This document shows, piece by piece, positions 43,119-53,720 of a DNA stretch of 64,000 nt. The translations under genes and the position numbers were made by a program. The notes beneath the pieces were generated by a model, which had not been told where the DNA came from, ran no database searches, and saw only the letters and a program-made list of their open reading frames with translations. Every line of letters starts with the position of its first letter. The first letter of the stretch is position 1. The DNA comes from Turnera subulata (Eukaryota; Streptophyta; Magnoliopsida; Malpighiales; Passifloraceae). The stretch lies in NCBI GenBank assembly GCA_028386065.3, contig JAKUCV010007441.1, forward strand, positions 65,008 to 129,007, read 5' to 3'.

Positions 43119-43808
43119 AGCTAAAGGAAACCTTCAGTTAGGCTTGGGGTTTCAATTGATGTACAGATCATAAAAACCTTGATAACATAAGAGAATATTT
43201 ATTTGTTAATATTTTGGTTCTGTTTCTCTCTCTTTTTCTTTTTCTATATAATTTTCGTTTCCATTTTTCTTTTGTTCTCGCGTTCCATTTCCTTGGGGAT
43301 ACCACTATTTTCGTTCTGAAAATAAGCAGGTATCTATAAAAGGTATCTTTTCCCTTTTGAGTTTGGATGCCTTTCCTTTTCCAGGAAAAATGAAGGCCAA
43401 AATTTTATATTGACTGCCAGTTCTTTAATTATTTCTTTGTTGTTACACAAAATCATTAGTCAAAGGGGAAAGATAAACTATCTTTGCATCCACATGGTCC
43501 TGATCTAGTTATCAACTGGACATGCTTCTTCATTGGTCTGGCATGAGGATACCAATTACCAACCAACCATAACAGACAGCCTCTTTCAGCTGTAAAGTTT
43601 CCACAATGTTTTAAACCCAAAAATGAAGAGGAAAATTCTGAGGTCAGGAATCAGTAAAGGAAAAGGTAGAAGGAAATATCTGACATAAGAGGTCAAACAA
43701 GATATTTTTTTCATATCTTGAGGTGCTGCAACCCCCTTTTGCTGTTGGCTGTGTGTATTGTGACAGTACTATTGTCTCTGCAGCAAACAAACTGAGAAAA
43801 CCAGCGGC
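43119..43808. other. Spacer and 3'/5' UTRs
   Basis: Between two same-strand genes. No gene or repeat recognised. Confidence 0.5.
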
Positions 43809-45238
43809 ATGGGGCTGCTATCAACCCCGAGTTTTTCCTTCTCAGCTACCCCTATTTTTACCACCATCACAAGGAGAGATGGCCTTGACCACCTTCACTT
43901 CCTTTCACCTCCTCTGCAACAACTTTCTGTACGTTTACTAATGTCTCTCTTTGTTGCAAGCGTGAATATTTTTATTGTGGTAGCATTTAGGCATGTTGGT
44001 GCTTAAACATGAGCAGCTTTCTTTGATTTAATAGTTGAATGTTTTAATGTTGCACCCTTTTCCATGTTTCTTATGACTGCTCAGAATGCAACTTTTGACT
44101 GTACATCTTCAGTTCTTGTTCAGAGCAATTGCGAGTCTCGGAGATCGTTTAGAGAAAATACTACCCGCAGAATCTGTTGCAGCCTATTGAAAGTTGAAGC
44201 AGATGTAGGTGATGATGAAGCTTGTGAGCTGGTCAACGGAGTGGAGCTCTCGATAGGGGAAGGTGCTGATAGCATCGATGCTTATCTACTGAGGGCTGTG
44301 AAAAACAACAATGAAACTGGCATTCTGCTCTTGTCTGATATTTTTGGGTTTGAAGATTCATCTACAAGAGACTTTGCATACCGTGTTGCTTGCAATGGCT
44401 ACAAGTGAGTTCTTAAGCTTGAATTAATGTGTACATTATCATATTTTTTCCTGCAAACTTCTGTTTTTACCTTTTGATGCTTTTACACAGTTTCAGACAG
44501 ATGTGAGCATATCCTGCATATCTCTAGTGAGGTCAAATGCTCTCACTGAACAAGGACATTTGATAATCTAAATCATTTTCTTGAAATAGCCCTCATAAGT
44601 ATGCTTGCTAAGAATTATTTTAATAGTCCATATGGACAGATAGACTATTGAGACCTGCATAATGTTGATGCTTGCATTAACCAAACTGCTGCAGTGTTCT
44701 AGTTCCGGACTTGTTCCGTGGGGATCCATGGTCGAAGGACAGGCCGAATGCTTTGTTGGAACAATGGATAGCAAAACAGGATCGGGAGAGGGTCGCAAAG
44801 GACATCGATGCAGCAGCAAAATGGATGGTTGATGAGTTCTCAGCTGCAGGAATCTCCAAGAAGCTTGGCCTAATTGGTTTTTGCTTTGGAGGAGGCAGAG
44901 TTGTAGAAGTGCTATCCAGAGACCAAGGGGCTTGTTTTGGCACCGGGGTCTCCTTTTATGGTACAAGAATAGATACATCTTTGGCCCCCAATATAAAGGT
45001 TCCAGTACTGTTCATTTCAGGTGACAATGACCCGCTTTGCTCAGTCAGTATGCTAAAAGATTTAGAGAGAAGCATAGGCCAGGGAACGAGGGTGGTGATT
45101 TATGAGGAAAGAGGTCATGCGTTTGCACATCGTCCCAATTCTCCTGAAGAGGATAAAGACGCAGAGGATGCTTTTACAATCATGAGAAACTGGCTTTATG
45201 AAGGCTTGGTTGTAGAAAAATCAGTGCAAGGTCAATAA
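43809..45238 (+). CDS. Dienelactone hydrolase family protein, probably plastid (3 exons)
   Basis: Exons 43809-43928, 44085-44404 and 44695-45238 join in phase to 327 aa. It is an alpha/beta hydrolase of the carboxymethylenebutenolidase family. Seen: a transit-peptide-like N-terminus (MGLLSTPSFSFSATP); 'GILLLSDIFGFEDSSTRDFA' at the start of the fold; the nucleophile motif GFCFGG (C210); 'VPVLFISGDNDPLC' with the acid (D257 or D259); and the His motif 'RGHAFAHR' (H288). The bacterial enzyme opens dienelactone; the plant substrate is unknown. Total length exceeds the bacterial enzyme by the N-terminal extension. Intron 2's donor is AA/GTGAGT. Confidence 0.92.
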
Positions 45239-46005
45239 ACATATCCATGTTTACTCATTGTTGCGACATACTTTTGCTGCTGCTGTTATCCATAATGGGG
45301 GTGAAATTTCCAGATATCATAGCGAGTTCTTGAATGATTGATGACATGTTAAGGTGGCAAATGGTTTTGGGGCTAGCTCATATGGAAGCCTGTAACTTGT
45401 ACTAATTATAGGTTCATGCACGAACTGAACTTAGATTCAGGGCTGCAATTATCATCACCGTTAATAGATGTTGATATACAAGAACTTTTTGATGCTCTTA
45501 GTATGATAATTTGGTTAGCGTTTCTACTTTCTAGCATATCAGCAGCTTGCTTTTGGGACTCATCCAAGATCAAAGTAGTAATGGAAGCCACTCGAGTTGC
45601 AATTGATGTTTAGCAGCAGCGTCAATAGCAGAATAGCCAAACAAAAATATTGAATTGGATCCTGCAGCATTAGTACATAAGCAATTCTACGGTTCAGGGC
45701 TTAGAAAGCATGACTTTAATTCCAAGTCCTTCAGTATAGAGTAGAAACACGAAGAAATTATTTCTTTCTTTTTTTTTCAAAAATTTTCCCTGGCACTGGT
45801 ACAGGACCCCCCAGGGCAATGGAAACCACAAGGAAATTTTGGAAAGGTTATGTTAACAATTTACCCTCCAAGAAATACGTATTCGTAATACATTTTCCAG
45901 AGTGGACAAATCTAATAAACAAAAAGACAACAACAATCTCATTTCTCAAGGGTCCCTCGTACAGAAGTGAATAAACTTCACAGGGTAGGCTTCAAATATC
46001 AAATC
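45239..46005. other. Convergent spacer with 3'UTRs
   Basis: 3'UTR of the hydrolase gene on the left and of MIC10 on the right. No other gene. Confidence 0.5.
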
Positions 46006-48019
46006 TCACTTCTGGCCATCCTGAAACAAAAAAAGAGTATGATATGAACAGACTCTTCATATAAATTCATTGTCAACTAGTAGAAAATATGTGCTAACTA
46101 TTATCTTCTTTATCTTATGCAAGCGATGGCACTGAAATGAGTTGGACAGTTTGCAGATAATACATTTGATCAGTAAAATTTAAGCTGGAATTCTCTATCA
46201 TTATCACTGCACTTGCCATTTATCATGTAGCACTATGAATGTATTGACAAGGGATTCAAAACTCTCAACATTTGCTTATATGATTGCATCAATTCTAGCT
46301 GCATTCATATAGACCTTGGAACACAGAAAAACTATACCCATTCAGTAAAGTTTTCATGCTCATGCTGTTAAGAGGTCTGCCCTATATTTAAAGGGAAGAA
46401 ATAAATAAGCAATGCCTTCCTGCTGTAAAAAGATAGACCCCTTAACAGAAGGAGGAAAGAATCATATTAACACTGAACAAACTTGTCCCCGAACAAGGGT
46501 GGTGGCGATTAATTATGTAAAAAGCATAAGAATTTCACTTGTCAGAAAGGCATCAGAGCCAAATTCAAACACATCAAGAAAGATGGCTTGTCAGCTCAGC
46601 AATTGGATGAATCAACAGAGAGGAACATGAAAGATTGACAATAGAAATAAATTTACTTCAATTTCCAAATTGTTACTTCATAAAAGTGAGTATCTGATAT
46701 CCTCAACTTACAGTAGATGCAGCATCCACAGCATTGATAATATGCAGAACTGGTCATGATTTGGACAAAAGCAAACACGTATTTTCAAGGTAAAATCAAA
46801 CAATGGCATTGAGTGCTTTTTCTTTTTTTTTTTTTTCTTTTTGGCTGAATTTCTTTCAAGACAAATTTTTTGACGCCATAGGATCAAGCTAATTGTTACT
46901 GCAAGTACAAGGAATAAAGAGCAGGTAGCATACATGAAAAGCAGCAATATAAATCGAACATGACTGTGAGTCTGTGACACCTATTCTGCAAACCCTAACC
47001 CTAAATCCCCTAAATCACATCCTAGATAATCCTCTTCTACTCTGTCATACATCAACCTCTTACTAATAGGGCAAAGAACCAATATGAACAAAACTACATG
47101 CATTTGAGGATACTATAGTCACACGCTGATTTATGAGGACATAATTCCACAACTAAATGTCTAAAACCATTTGAAACTCCTCAGTAGTATTGACAAGATT
47201 CCCTCTTTATGATTTCAGGGTCGAAAATTTTGCAACAGTTTAAGAATCCAAGGCGTAGTTAATAACTTCTATTTGCATGCAACATTGAGCATTAGCTGAG
47301 TAAGGAATCATGAACATATACACAACGAGCTCTTTGCAGTAACATAATTCAAACCTGATGAGCAGGAACATGGGGTGTCTCCAGAGGTGCCGGTGCCGGT
47401 GCCGGCAGAGCCGTAGACCTCTTATTATGATGAGTACACTTTGCGGGAGACCCATCAAAGATAACAGAACAGTCAGAGTACGCAGAGCCAATGCCCACTC
47501 CAGCACCAAACGCAACAGCCGCCCACCGAGTAACCGGAGTCCCTAGTTCGTACAAAAGCAGACAAACCAATTGAAATGAAACCCAAATTCAACCTAACAT
47601 CCTCAACCCTTTGGCATTTATACACCTTAAAATTCACATTTCACATAATACAAATTGATACACCCTAAAATCCTCACGGACACAGAAGCACCGAGCAAAA
47701 ACTGCCAAACACAATCCAATCCAATTAACATTTTACATACTAAATCTGGGTTCAATACAAGAACCAGACTTTCCCAGAGATAGTTAACATATTACGGCTA
47801 CGTGGCAGTTCTGTAAATAAAACTCAAATAACAACCCAGAGTCAAATTCCTACCATTTCAACACGCAAAGAGAAACCCAGACTAATCGGAACCATTCATC
47901 GACTTACTGAAGAGGAGGAGGGCGCTGAAAGCACCGCCGAGGGTGGAGTAGACGACGCGACGGACGGAGAGATCAAGGCACGCGTCCCATTTGGCGTTCA
48001 CGTCGGCTTTCCCCGCCAT
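46006..48019 (-). CDS. MIC10: MIC10, MICOS complex subunit (3 exons)
   Basis: Exon 1 48019-47908, exon 2 47542-47355 and a 15-nt exon 3 46020-46006 give 104 aa. MIC10 (DUF543) bends the inner mitochondrial membrane at crista junctions. Seen: 'NAKWDACLDLSVRRVVYSTL', a first membrane segment (GGAFSALLLF), the short basic loop RTPVTRW, and a second segment with the glycine motif AFGAGVGIGSAY. A variable Pro/Ala-rich tail ends HVPAHQDGQK. Exons 1 and 2 are firm. The tiny last exon, after a 1334-bp intron, is the best in-phase candidate (tttcag/GATGGCCAG) but is less sure; reading on past the exon 2 donor would give another tail. Confidence 0.85.
46990..47005. promoter_or_regulatory. Telo-box-like motif in MIC10 intron 2
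   Basis: AAACCCTAACCCTAAA, two plant telomere units. Telo boxes in promoters and first introns bind TRB/PRC2-recruiting factors; here it lies in the last intron, so relevance is doubtful. Confidence 0.3.
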
Positions 48020-50709
48020 TGCTTTTCCTGATTGCTTTCGCCTCCTTGGCTGCGCTTACGTTGCTGGGTTTTGCCTCGAATTGTTGGTTGTTGCAAGAAG
48101 CGAGGGTTTCGGTTTTATGCCTTTCTCTATTCTTTCGATTTGATTTCTCTTGCAAGTTCCTCTATTCCAGTTCTGTTCTTTTCTTTTTTTTTTTCTTTTC
48201 TTCTTTTACCGTTTTGGAGGATTAACTCTAAAACTAAAACATCAGTCTTTTTTTCAAAAAGAAAAAAAAAAAAAAGAGTTTGGGCTTTGGGCTGGTATCG
48301 ATTTTCTTTTTTTTTTTTGAACGGTGTTTTTCTTATTGTTTTCTTCTCTTAATCATACGAACCTCTGTATTGATTTCAGGTTTTACTTTCTAATTTTCAG
48401 TTACTACTTCTCTTTGGGAGATAAATGGAATTCTCTACATTATATTAGGATTTAGCCATTTTACTAAAAAAAGGCATAATTAATGTCATCATCGTCCCTT
48501 CAATTCAGACCTCGTGCCCTCCTAATTATATCTTGACATTAGACCTTCTCGTTGGATACACCGCTTATTATATTAGGATACCATAGACACTCTAACCGGC
48601 TCTACAACTATAAACCAATAATCATTGCAGGCTCAACAACCAGTATCACCACTATTATGTGGAAGACCATATTCCAACCTTGACTGGAAGTGGCAAAGAT
48701 CAAACCCAAATTTTATAAATAAGTAGCTGGGCTACTAGCAGATTACTTATGACAGCACAAAATCTTATATGTTAGGCTGACACTGGAGTAGAGAAATATT
48801 GGCCTGTTTTGGATTGTTTGGATTTGGGGAGGAAAATGGGCTCCCAAGATGCTAAACGCGCACACAAAAAAAAAAATTGTACTACCATTCACAAAGAAGT
48901 GGACCACTTACGACCATCCTGATCTGAATTGTCACAGGTAGAGGTTTTTTTAATTTTTTGAGAAATGTCACGGGTAGAGGGGCTTCATTACTTTTTATCC
49001 CCTTGTATTTTTGGTCAAAGTAGGATCACCCCTTAAAAAAAAAATCGGTTTTTTACCTCTTAAACTTTCAACATCTGCATTTTACCCCCTCGGGTTGACC
49101 CGATACCTTTTCCGTCAGGTTACTTAACGGAAACCACGGATGGATGACACGTGCATTATTCAGGACCGTTGAATTGCCCTATGATTCCTTTCTTTCTTTT
49201 TTCTTTTTTTTTCCAAAGTGTTCTCCTTCCTTTTTTTTTCTCTTTCTTTTTTTTGATCTTTTCTTTTTTCCTTTTTTTTTTCACCTCTTTTCTTCTCTTC
49301 ACCCGACTTCCCCTCTTTCTTCTTTTTTTTTTTCTCTTCCGTTCTTATTCTTTTTTTTTTTCTTCCTGCGATGTTCTTCCTTCTTCTTTTTTTTCTTCTC
49401 TTCTTCCCCACCCTTTTTCTACTCACTTCTTCACCTTTTTTTTTATTTCCCTTCTTCCTTTCTTCTTCTTTTTTTCTTTCTTCTTCTTTTTTTCTTTTCT
49501 CTTCTTCTCTCCCACCAGAGATCTGATGGCCTGCGTGGAGTGCGGCAGTGGGCAGCTTCCGGAGGATCTGATGAAGCTAGTGAAGGAGAGTTGGTTGGAG
49601 GAGAGGGGGCTGGGCGTGGCACTGGATTTGTTGAATCAATGATGAAATTATTTGGAAATTGAATTGTTGTTTTGGTTTTGTTTATTGTTTGGGTTCTTAG
49701 TGGTGGTGGTGGTGGTGGCAATTAAGGGAGAGGGTTATCTGGTTTTTTTATTGTTTGAGTTCCTGGTGGTGGTGGCAATTAAGGGAGAGGGGTTATCTGG
49801 TTTTGTTGTTTGAGTTCATGGTGGTGGTGGTGGAGAAGAGTTTCTGGGTTGGGTGGTGATGGTGGAAAAATGCTTTTGGTTTTTTTTTTTTCAGTAAGAA
49901 TGGTTCCTAGGGTGGTGGCAATTAAGGGAGAAGGGTAATGGTGGTTTTGGATTTGCTGGTGTGTATGGTGGTGGTTGTTGATCGTTATGGTGGCTGGAGT
50001 AGTAACAGTGGGTTCCAAAACTAGCAAATTAGGGAAAAAAAAAAATTCTTTAAGAAGATAACAGTTGGTTCGAAGGTTTTTTTATTAGAAAATAATTTTT
50101 TTCTTTTCATCTTCTCTAATTTTAAAAATTAAAGAGTCAATTTAAAATTTGAAATTTTCTTTTTTTAGCCAAAAATTACATTTGTAAGAAATTTTAGAAA
50201 AAAAAAGTAAATTTATATTTATGGTGGTGGCTAGTGACTGAGGGTAAGGGAGAGGAGTAATATGGATTTGGGTTGTAAAGTTGATTTTTAATGTTTTTCT
50301 ATCAATTTTTTATATTTAAAGAATCAATTTGAAATTTTCTTTTTCTAAAACCCAAAAATTACGTTTGTATAATAAAGAAATTTTATTTATTTATATTTGG
50401 ATGTTAGTGGTTGACGCCTCTTTTTTTTTGTAAAAAAATAAAATAAGAGAAAGAAATTTTTTAAACACACATAAAAAGGCTAAAATTCTCATCTGATATT
50501 TTTTCTTTCTCCTCTTATCATTTAAATATTTGTTCTAAATATAATAAGTGTTAAAGTTCATTTTTCTCTATTTTTTCTTTTTTATATAATTTTCTATTTT
50601 TTAAAAATAAAATGATAAAAATTTATACGATTCCTTTTTTCCTTTTTATTATATTTTCTATTTTTTCAAGAATAAAATAATAAAAATTTATACGATTAAA
50701 GTCAATTTT
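48020..50709. other. Promoter of MIC10 and a repeat-rich intergenic region
   Basis: 48020-48350 is the CT-rich upstream region of MIC10. 48985-49155 ('cccttgtatttttggtcaaa', 'ttttaccccctcgggttgac', 'ggatggatgacacgtgc') resembles a MULE terminus, but no inverted partner is visible. 49170-49510 is an almost pure C/T tract. 49690-49990 holds degenerate ~60-bp repeats with GGT runs and 'ggcaattaagggagag' three times. 50000-50700 is AT-rich with short duplicated stretches ('aaatttatacgatt' twice). Confidence 0.55.
49170..49510 (+). repeat. Polypyrimidine tract (~340 bp)
   Basis: Nearly all C and T, with runs of T. It opens long Phe-rich and Lys/Arg-rich frames that I do not consider genes. It could form triplex or H-DNA structures. 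Confidence 0.85.
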
Positions 50710-52648
50710 TGTAACAGCCCGGGTAAAATTTATGTTTTTACTGGGACTGTAAAAAGCTTTTTACAGTAATTTACCTTATGAAATTAATCTTGGGTAATTA
50801 TTTCAGGCTAAATTATGCATTGGATTCTGAAACCGACCCTTACCCCACGTTCCCGATTTTTCTGCGGATTTTTCGGACCAGAGTTGGCATTTTTCGGGTC
50901 CAGGAATCTTAAGAAAAGTCAAGTTTAACCTCAAATTATCGGGCCAGAAATTAAGTCAAGGGGGCATTACAGTTATTTTCTGGTCCGGACGGGACACGAC
51001 TGCATGATTGAGTCACGCAACCGCCTCTTCCCTGTGCAACTCGTGATTTGTTTCCTGTGCGCTTGTGAAATTTTGTCTGTGATGTCGTGCCATGCCTGCT
51101 TTATCCTTTCTGCCTTTTTCCTCCACCACTGCTTCACCTGCAAAAAGACCATCACCTGCATTTTCTCTGCAAACGACCCTGCCCAGTATCCCTACATCAC
51201 CTCCTGCATACTACCTAAAAAAAAAAGAAAACAAAACAACACACAAACACCACCGTGACCCGAGCCACCCGCGCGCGCCACCATCCCTCCGCGCCGCCTC
51301 CCTCTCCTCCTTCCTTTCCTTTCTCCCTCGCCCGCCTGCATACCGCCCCCTGCAGCTTTCGTCGCCGTCGCCGACACGACCAGCGAGACGACCCACCAAA
51401 TCCACGACGAGCCTCTTCTTCCTCTCCACGCCGACGCAGCCATCGACGCCCTCGCCTCGCTCCACCGCCACCGGAGACCACCTGCAGTCGCGTCGCGCCA
51501 TCCTTCTTGCTGCGTCGCCATCGCCGCCGTGTCCTCCTACGTGTGACAGTCGAGTCACGAGTCTCCACGCGCCGCCACCTGCAGCAGCAACGTCGCCGGC
51601 CTCTTTGTCCACACATCGACGCCGCCATGACCCACCTACTGCCGTCGCTCCGTCCCTGCCGCGAGCCACATCTCGCGCCACCGCCGTCTGCAACCCCCCC
51701 TCCCCCCGAGGTGAGCTTGGGAAAAGATGACCCGGATATGGGTCACGGGCCGGGTTGACCCGCGCCTGGTACCTGGGCTGAGATGTGTGGGTTGGGTTAG
51801 GTTTGATTTGGGCTAGGGTTGGGTTTAAGCATGCTGGGCTTGCGCTTTAGGCCTGGTTTGGGGCTGGGTTTCTGGACATGGGCTGGACAGTATTATTCAG
51901 GCCCAGTCTGAATTAATTTTAAAAAAAGAGAAAAATAAATGTGTATATATATATAATTCTGGAATTATAAAAATATACATATTACAGATATAATTTTTCA
52001 GGAAATAATGAAAAAAGTAGTATATGGTTATATTTTGTAGAATAAAAGAAATAATTACTTTCATATGAGAATTATAACATAATTATTAAATTATGGTAAA
52101 TTCTCTTAAGGATATATAGGATGTAAATGTTTTACCGGAAAATATTATATGATAAATACCTTTGAAATACGTTATAATAATTACTTTTAGGAAAAGATAT
52201 ATACATACGTTAGCATTTGAGGAAATATTTTATGATAAGTATATTTTTAGAAAATACGGCAAAAAAGTATATACATGGTATAGGATTATATTTGTGAGGA
52301 TAAATGAAATAAGTACTTTGACACAATATTATTTTGGGAAACAACGTAATTATAATAAGATTTATATCCTTTGATAAAAATGTTATATGATAAATACTTT
52401 TTTTTAGAAAAGAATATAAATATGCATGGTAATATTTTGGAAAGGGTATTATCAAAGTATATGCCGGAATAATAACCGGGTATAAGTATAGTATGGTATT
52501 TTGACACATGAAAAATAAATGGTGAATGATGATGATAATGGGGTTTCACCAGGACGTACACGAACCAGTTTAGTTTTATTTTTACGGTATAGCATCATTT
52601 GCATTTATGTGCATCTTATGTGAGTATATGCTATTGTTTTCTATTTAG

Positions 52649-52728
52649 GAGCTGATAACGAGCAGTATCCCGAGGAACCAGTGCTGGGACAATTTGAGGA
52701 CTTTCAGGAGTAGGGGAAATCGGCTAAG
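52649..52728 (+). other. Conserved exon-like block in the Gypsy LTR
   Basis: Bounded by an acceptor (ctatttag) and a strong donor (AAG/GTGAGG). Equivalent blocks lie at 61888-61967 (3' LTR), 63768-63843 (second LTR) and 16167-16090 (solo LTR, minus). All encode a similar peptide around Q-[YF]-x-E-E-P. In this copy, joining 51710 to 52649 keeps the upstream frame open into that peptide and ends at TAG. Confidence 0.45.
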
Positions 52729-52990
52729 GTGAGGATGGATAACCTTTGATATGTTGCACATGATACTGTGTTTGTTTTTCTGTGATTATTTTGCCTGATT
52801 GAACTGCTGAGCCAATTGAGTTTGATTGTGGTATCATTGCTATGATTGTTGATTGTGGACATACTGATATGATGAGATAATTGGGTAATTAGAAGTTGTG
52901 TTGACGACTTATTTGTCACTAGGAAAGTAGTGGTACGACTAGATGGTTAGAGACTGTTTTGTGGTGGCTATGATCTGGGTTACTTGTGAT

Positions 52991-53078
52991 AAGCATGTCT
53001 ATGCTTGGGATGTCTATCCCGTGATTATATTTTTGGGATGTCTATCCCTGGGATCTATATTTTTGGGATGTCGATCCC
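52991..53078 (+). repeat. Hairpin array in the Gypsy 5' LTR
   Basis: Four units: AAGCAT-GTCT-ATGCTT (52991-53006), GGGAT-GTCT-ATCCC (53007-53020 and 53035-53048), GGGAT-GTCG-ATCCC (53065-53078). Confidence 0.8.
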
Positions 53079-53273
53079 TGGGTTCTCTTGGATTGATCTA
53101 GCACCCAGAACATGTTAATAACAGGTACGACCCAAGCTTGTCCAGTGACAGGGCCCCAAAAGATAAAATGGGTATTAATAAATATTCTTTTGGTCTTGGC
53201 TCAGTTATGTTCTGGTTGCTTCTCTGTTATGTCTTTTGCTGGAATTTTACTTCGAAAGTATTGTGTTGCCTGC

Positions 53274-53336
53274 CGGTGAGCACTTCGGACTCACCCCTCG
53301 CCTGCGGAGTTTCATCCCGTAGGGTGAGTTGCTCGT
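53274..53336 (+). repeat. Conserved paired hairpins near the LTR 3' end
   Basis: GGTGAG-CACTTCGGA-CTCACC, then CTGCGG...CCCGTAG. The same pair is kept in the diverged solo LTR (about 15397-15450, minus), where surrounding sequence has changed much more. Confidence 0.6.
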
Positions 53337-53698
53337 AGTACAGGTACGTGGTTCGGCCAGCTGCTGTTTGTACTCCACCAGACTCCGGATTCATACCTCC
53401 GCTGCATCTCATTCTAAGTCTTCCGCTGCTTGTCTTTCTATTGTGTTATTGCTGTTGAGGATATTTTCTGCTGCTGTTGTTGCCGTATTATGTTTGTTGT
53501 TGTATCCTATATCCTCTGCTGTTGGTTAGATTGGAGTGTAATGACTGTAATAATGGTCCCCGGGATCGGGTGACGGATGTTGTATTTGGGATTGCTTTGT
53601 ATTATATTTTACATTGTGTGTACTGTCTGCTACTGTAATAAGAACAGTTCTGGCACGTGTTTACCCTGTACGGTAAATACGGGTCGGGGCGCTTCAGT

Positions 53699-53710
53699 TT
53701 GGTAGCGGAG
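53699..53710 (+). other. Putative primer-binding site of the Gypsy element
   Basis: TTGGTAGCGGAG directly after the LTR resembles, imperfectly, the initiator-Met tRNA complement. Confidence 0.45.
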
Positions 53711-53720
53711 TAGGCAGTAG

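Larger units (their letters stand above)
50710..53696 (+). repeat. Gypsy 5' LTR (2987 bp)
   Basis: TGTAACAGCCCGGGTAAAA to CGGGTCGGGGCGCTTCA. Plan: a terminal hairpin (CCCGGGTAAAA/TTTTTACTGGG) and a perfect 22-bp palindrome at 50743-50764; a GC-rich block with a 206-codon open frame from 51092; donor GAG/GTGAGC (51710/51711); an AT-rich stretch; acceptor CTATTTAG (52648); an 80-nt block ending AAG/GTGAGG (52728/52729); a hairpin array (52991-53078); paired hairpins (53274-53336). Confidence 0.95.

Noticed and set aside
46990..47005. Interstitial telomere or telomere-derived insertion
   Set aside because: Only about two units; that is within chance and telo-box range, not a telomeric array.
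48985..49155. A third complete MULE
   Set aside because: Sequence resembles a MULE terminus, but no inverted partner or target duplication is visible in the window.
49144..49721. Overlapping Phe-rich and Lys-rich open frames of up to 172 codons
   Set aside because: Same cause: a polypyrimidine tract in intergenic DNA.
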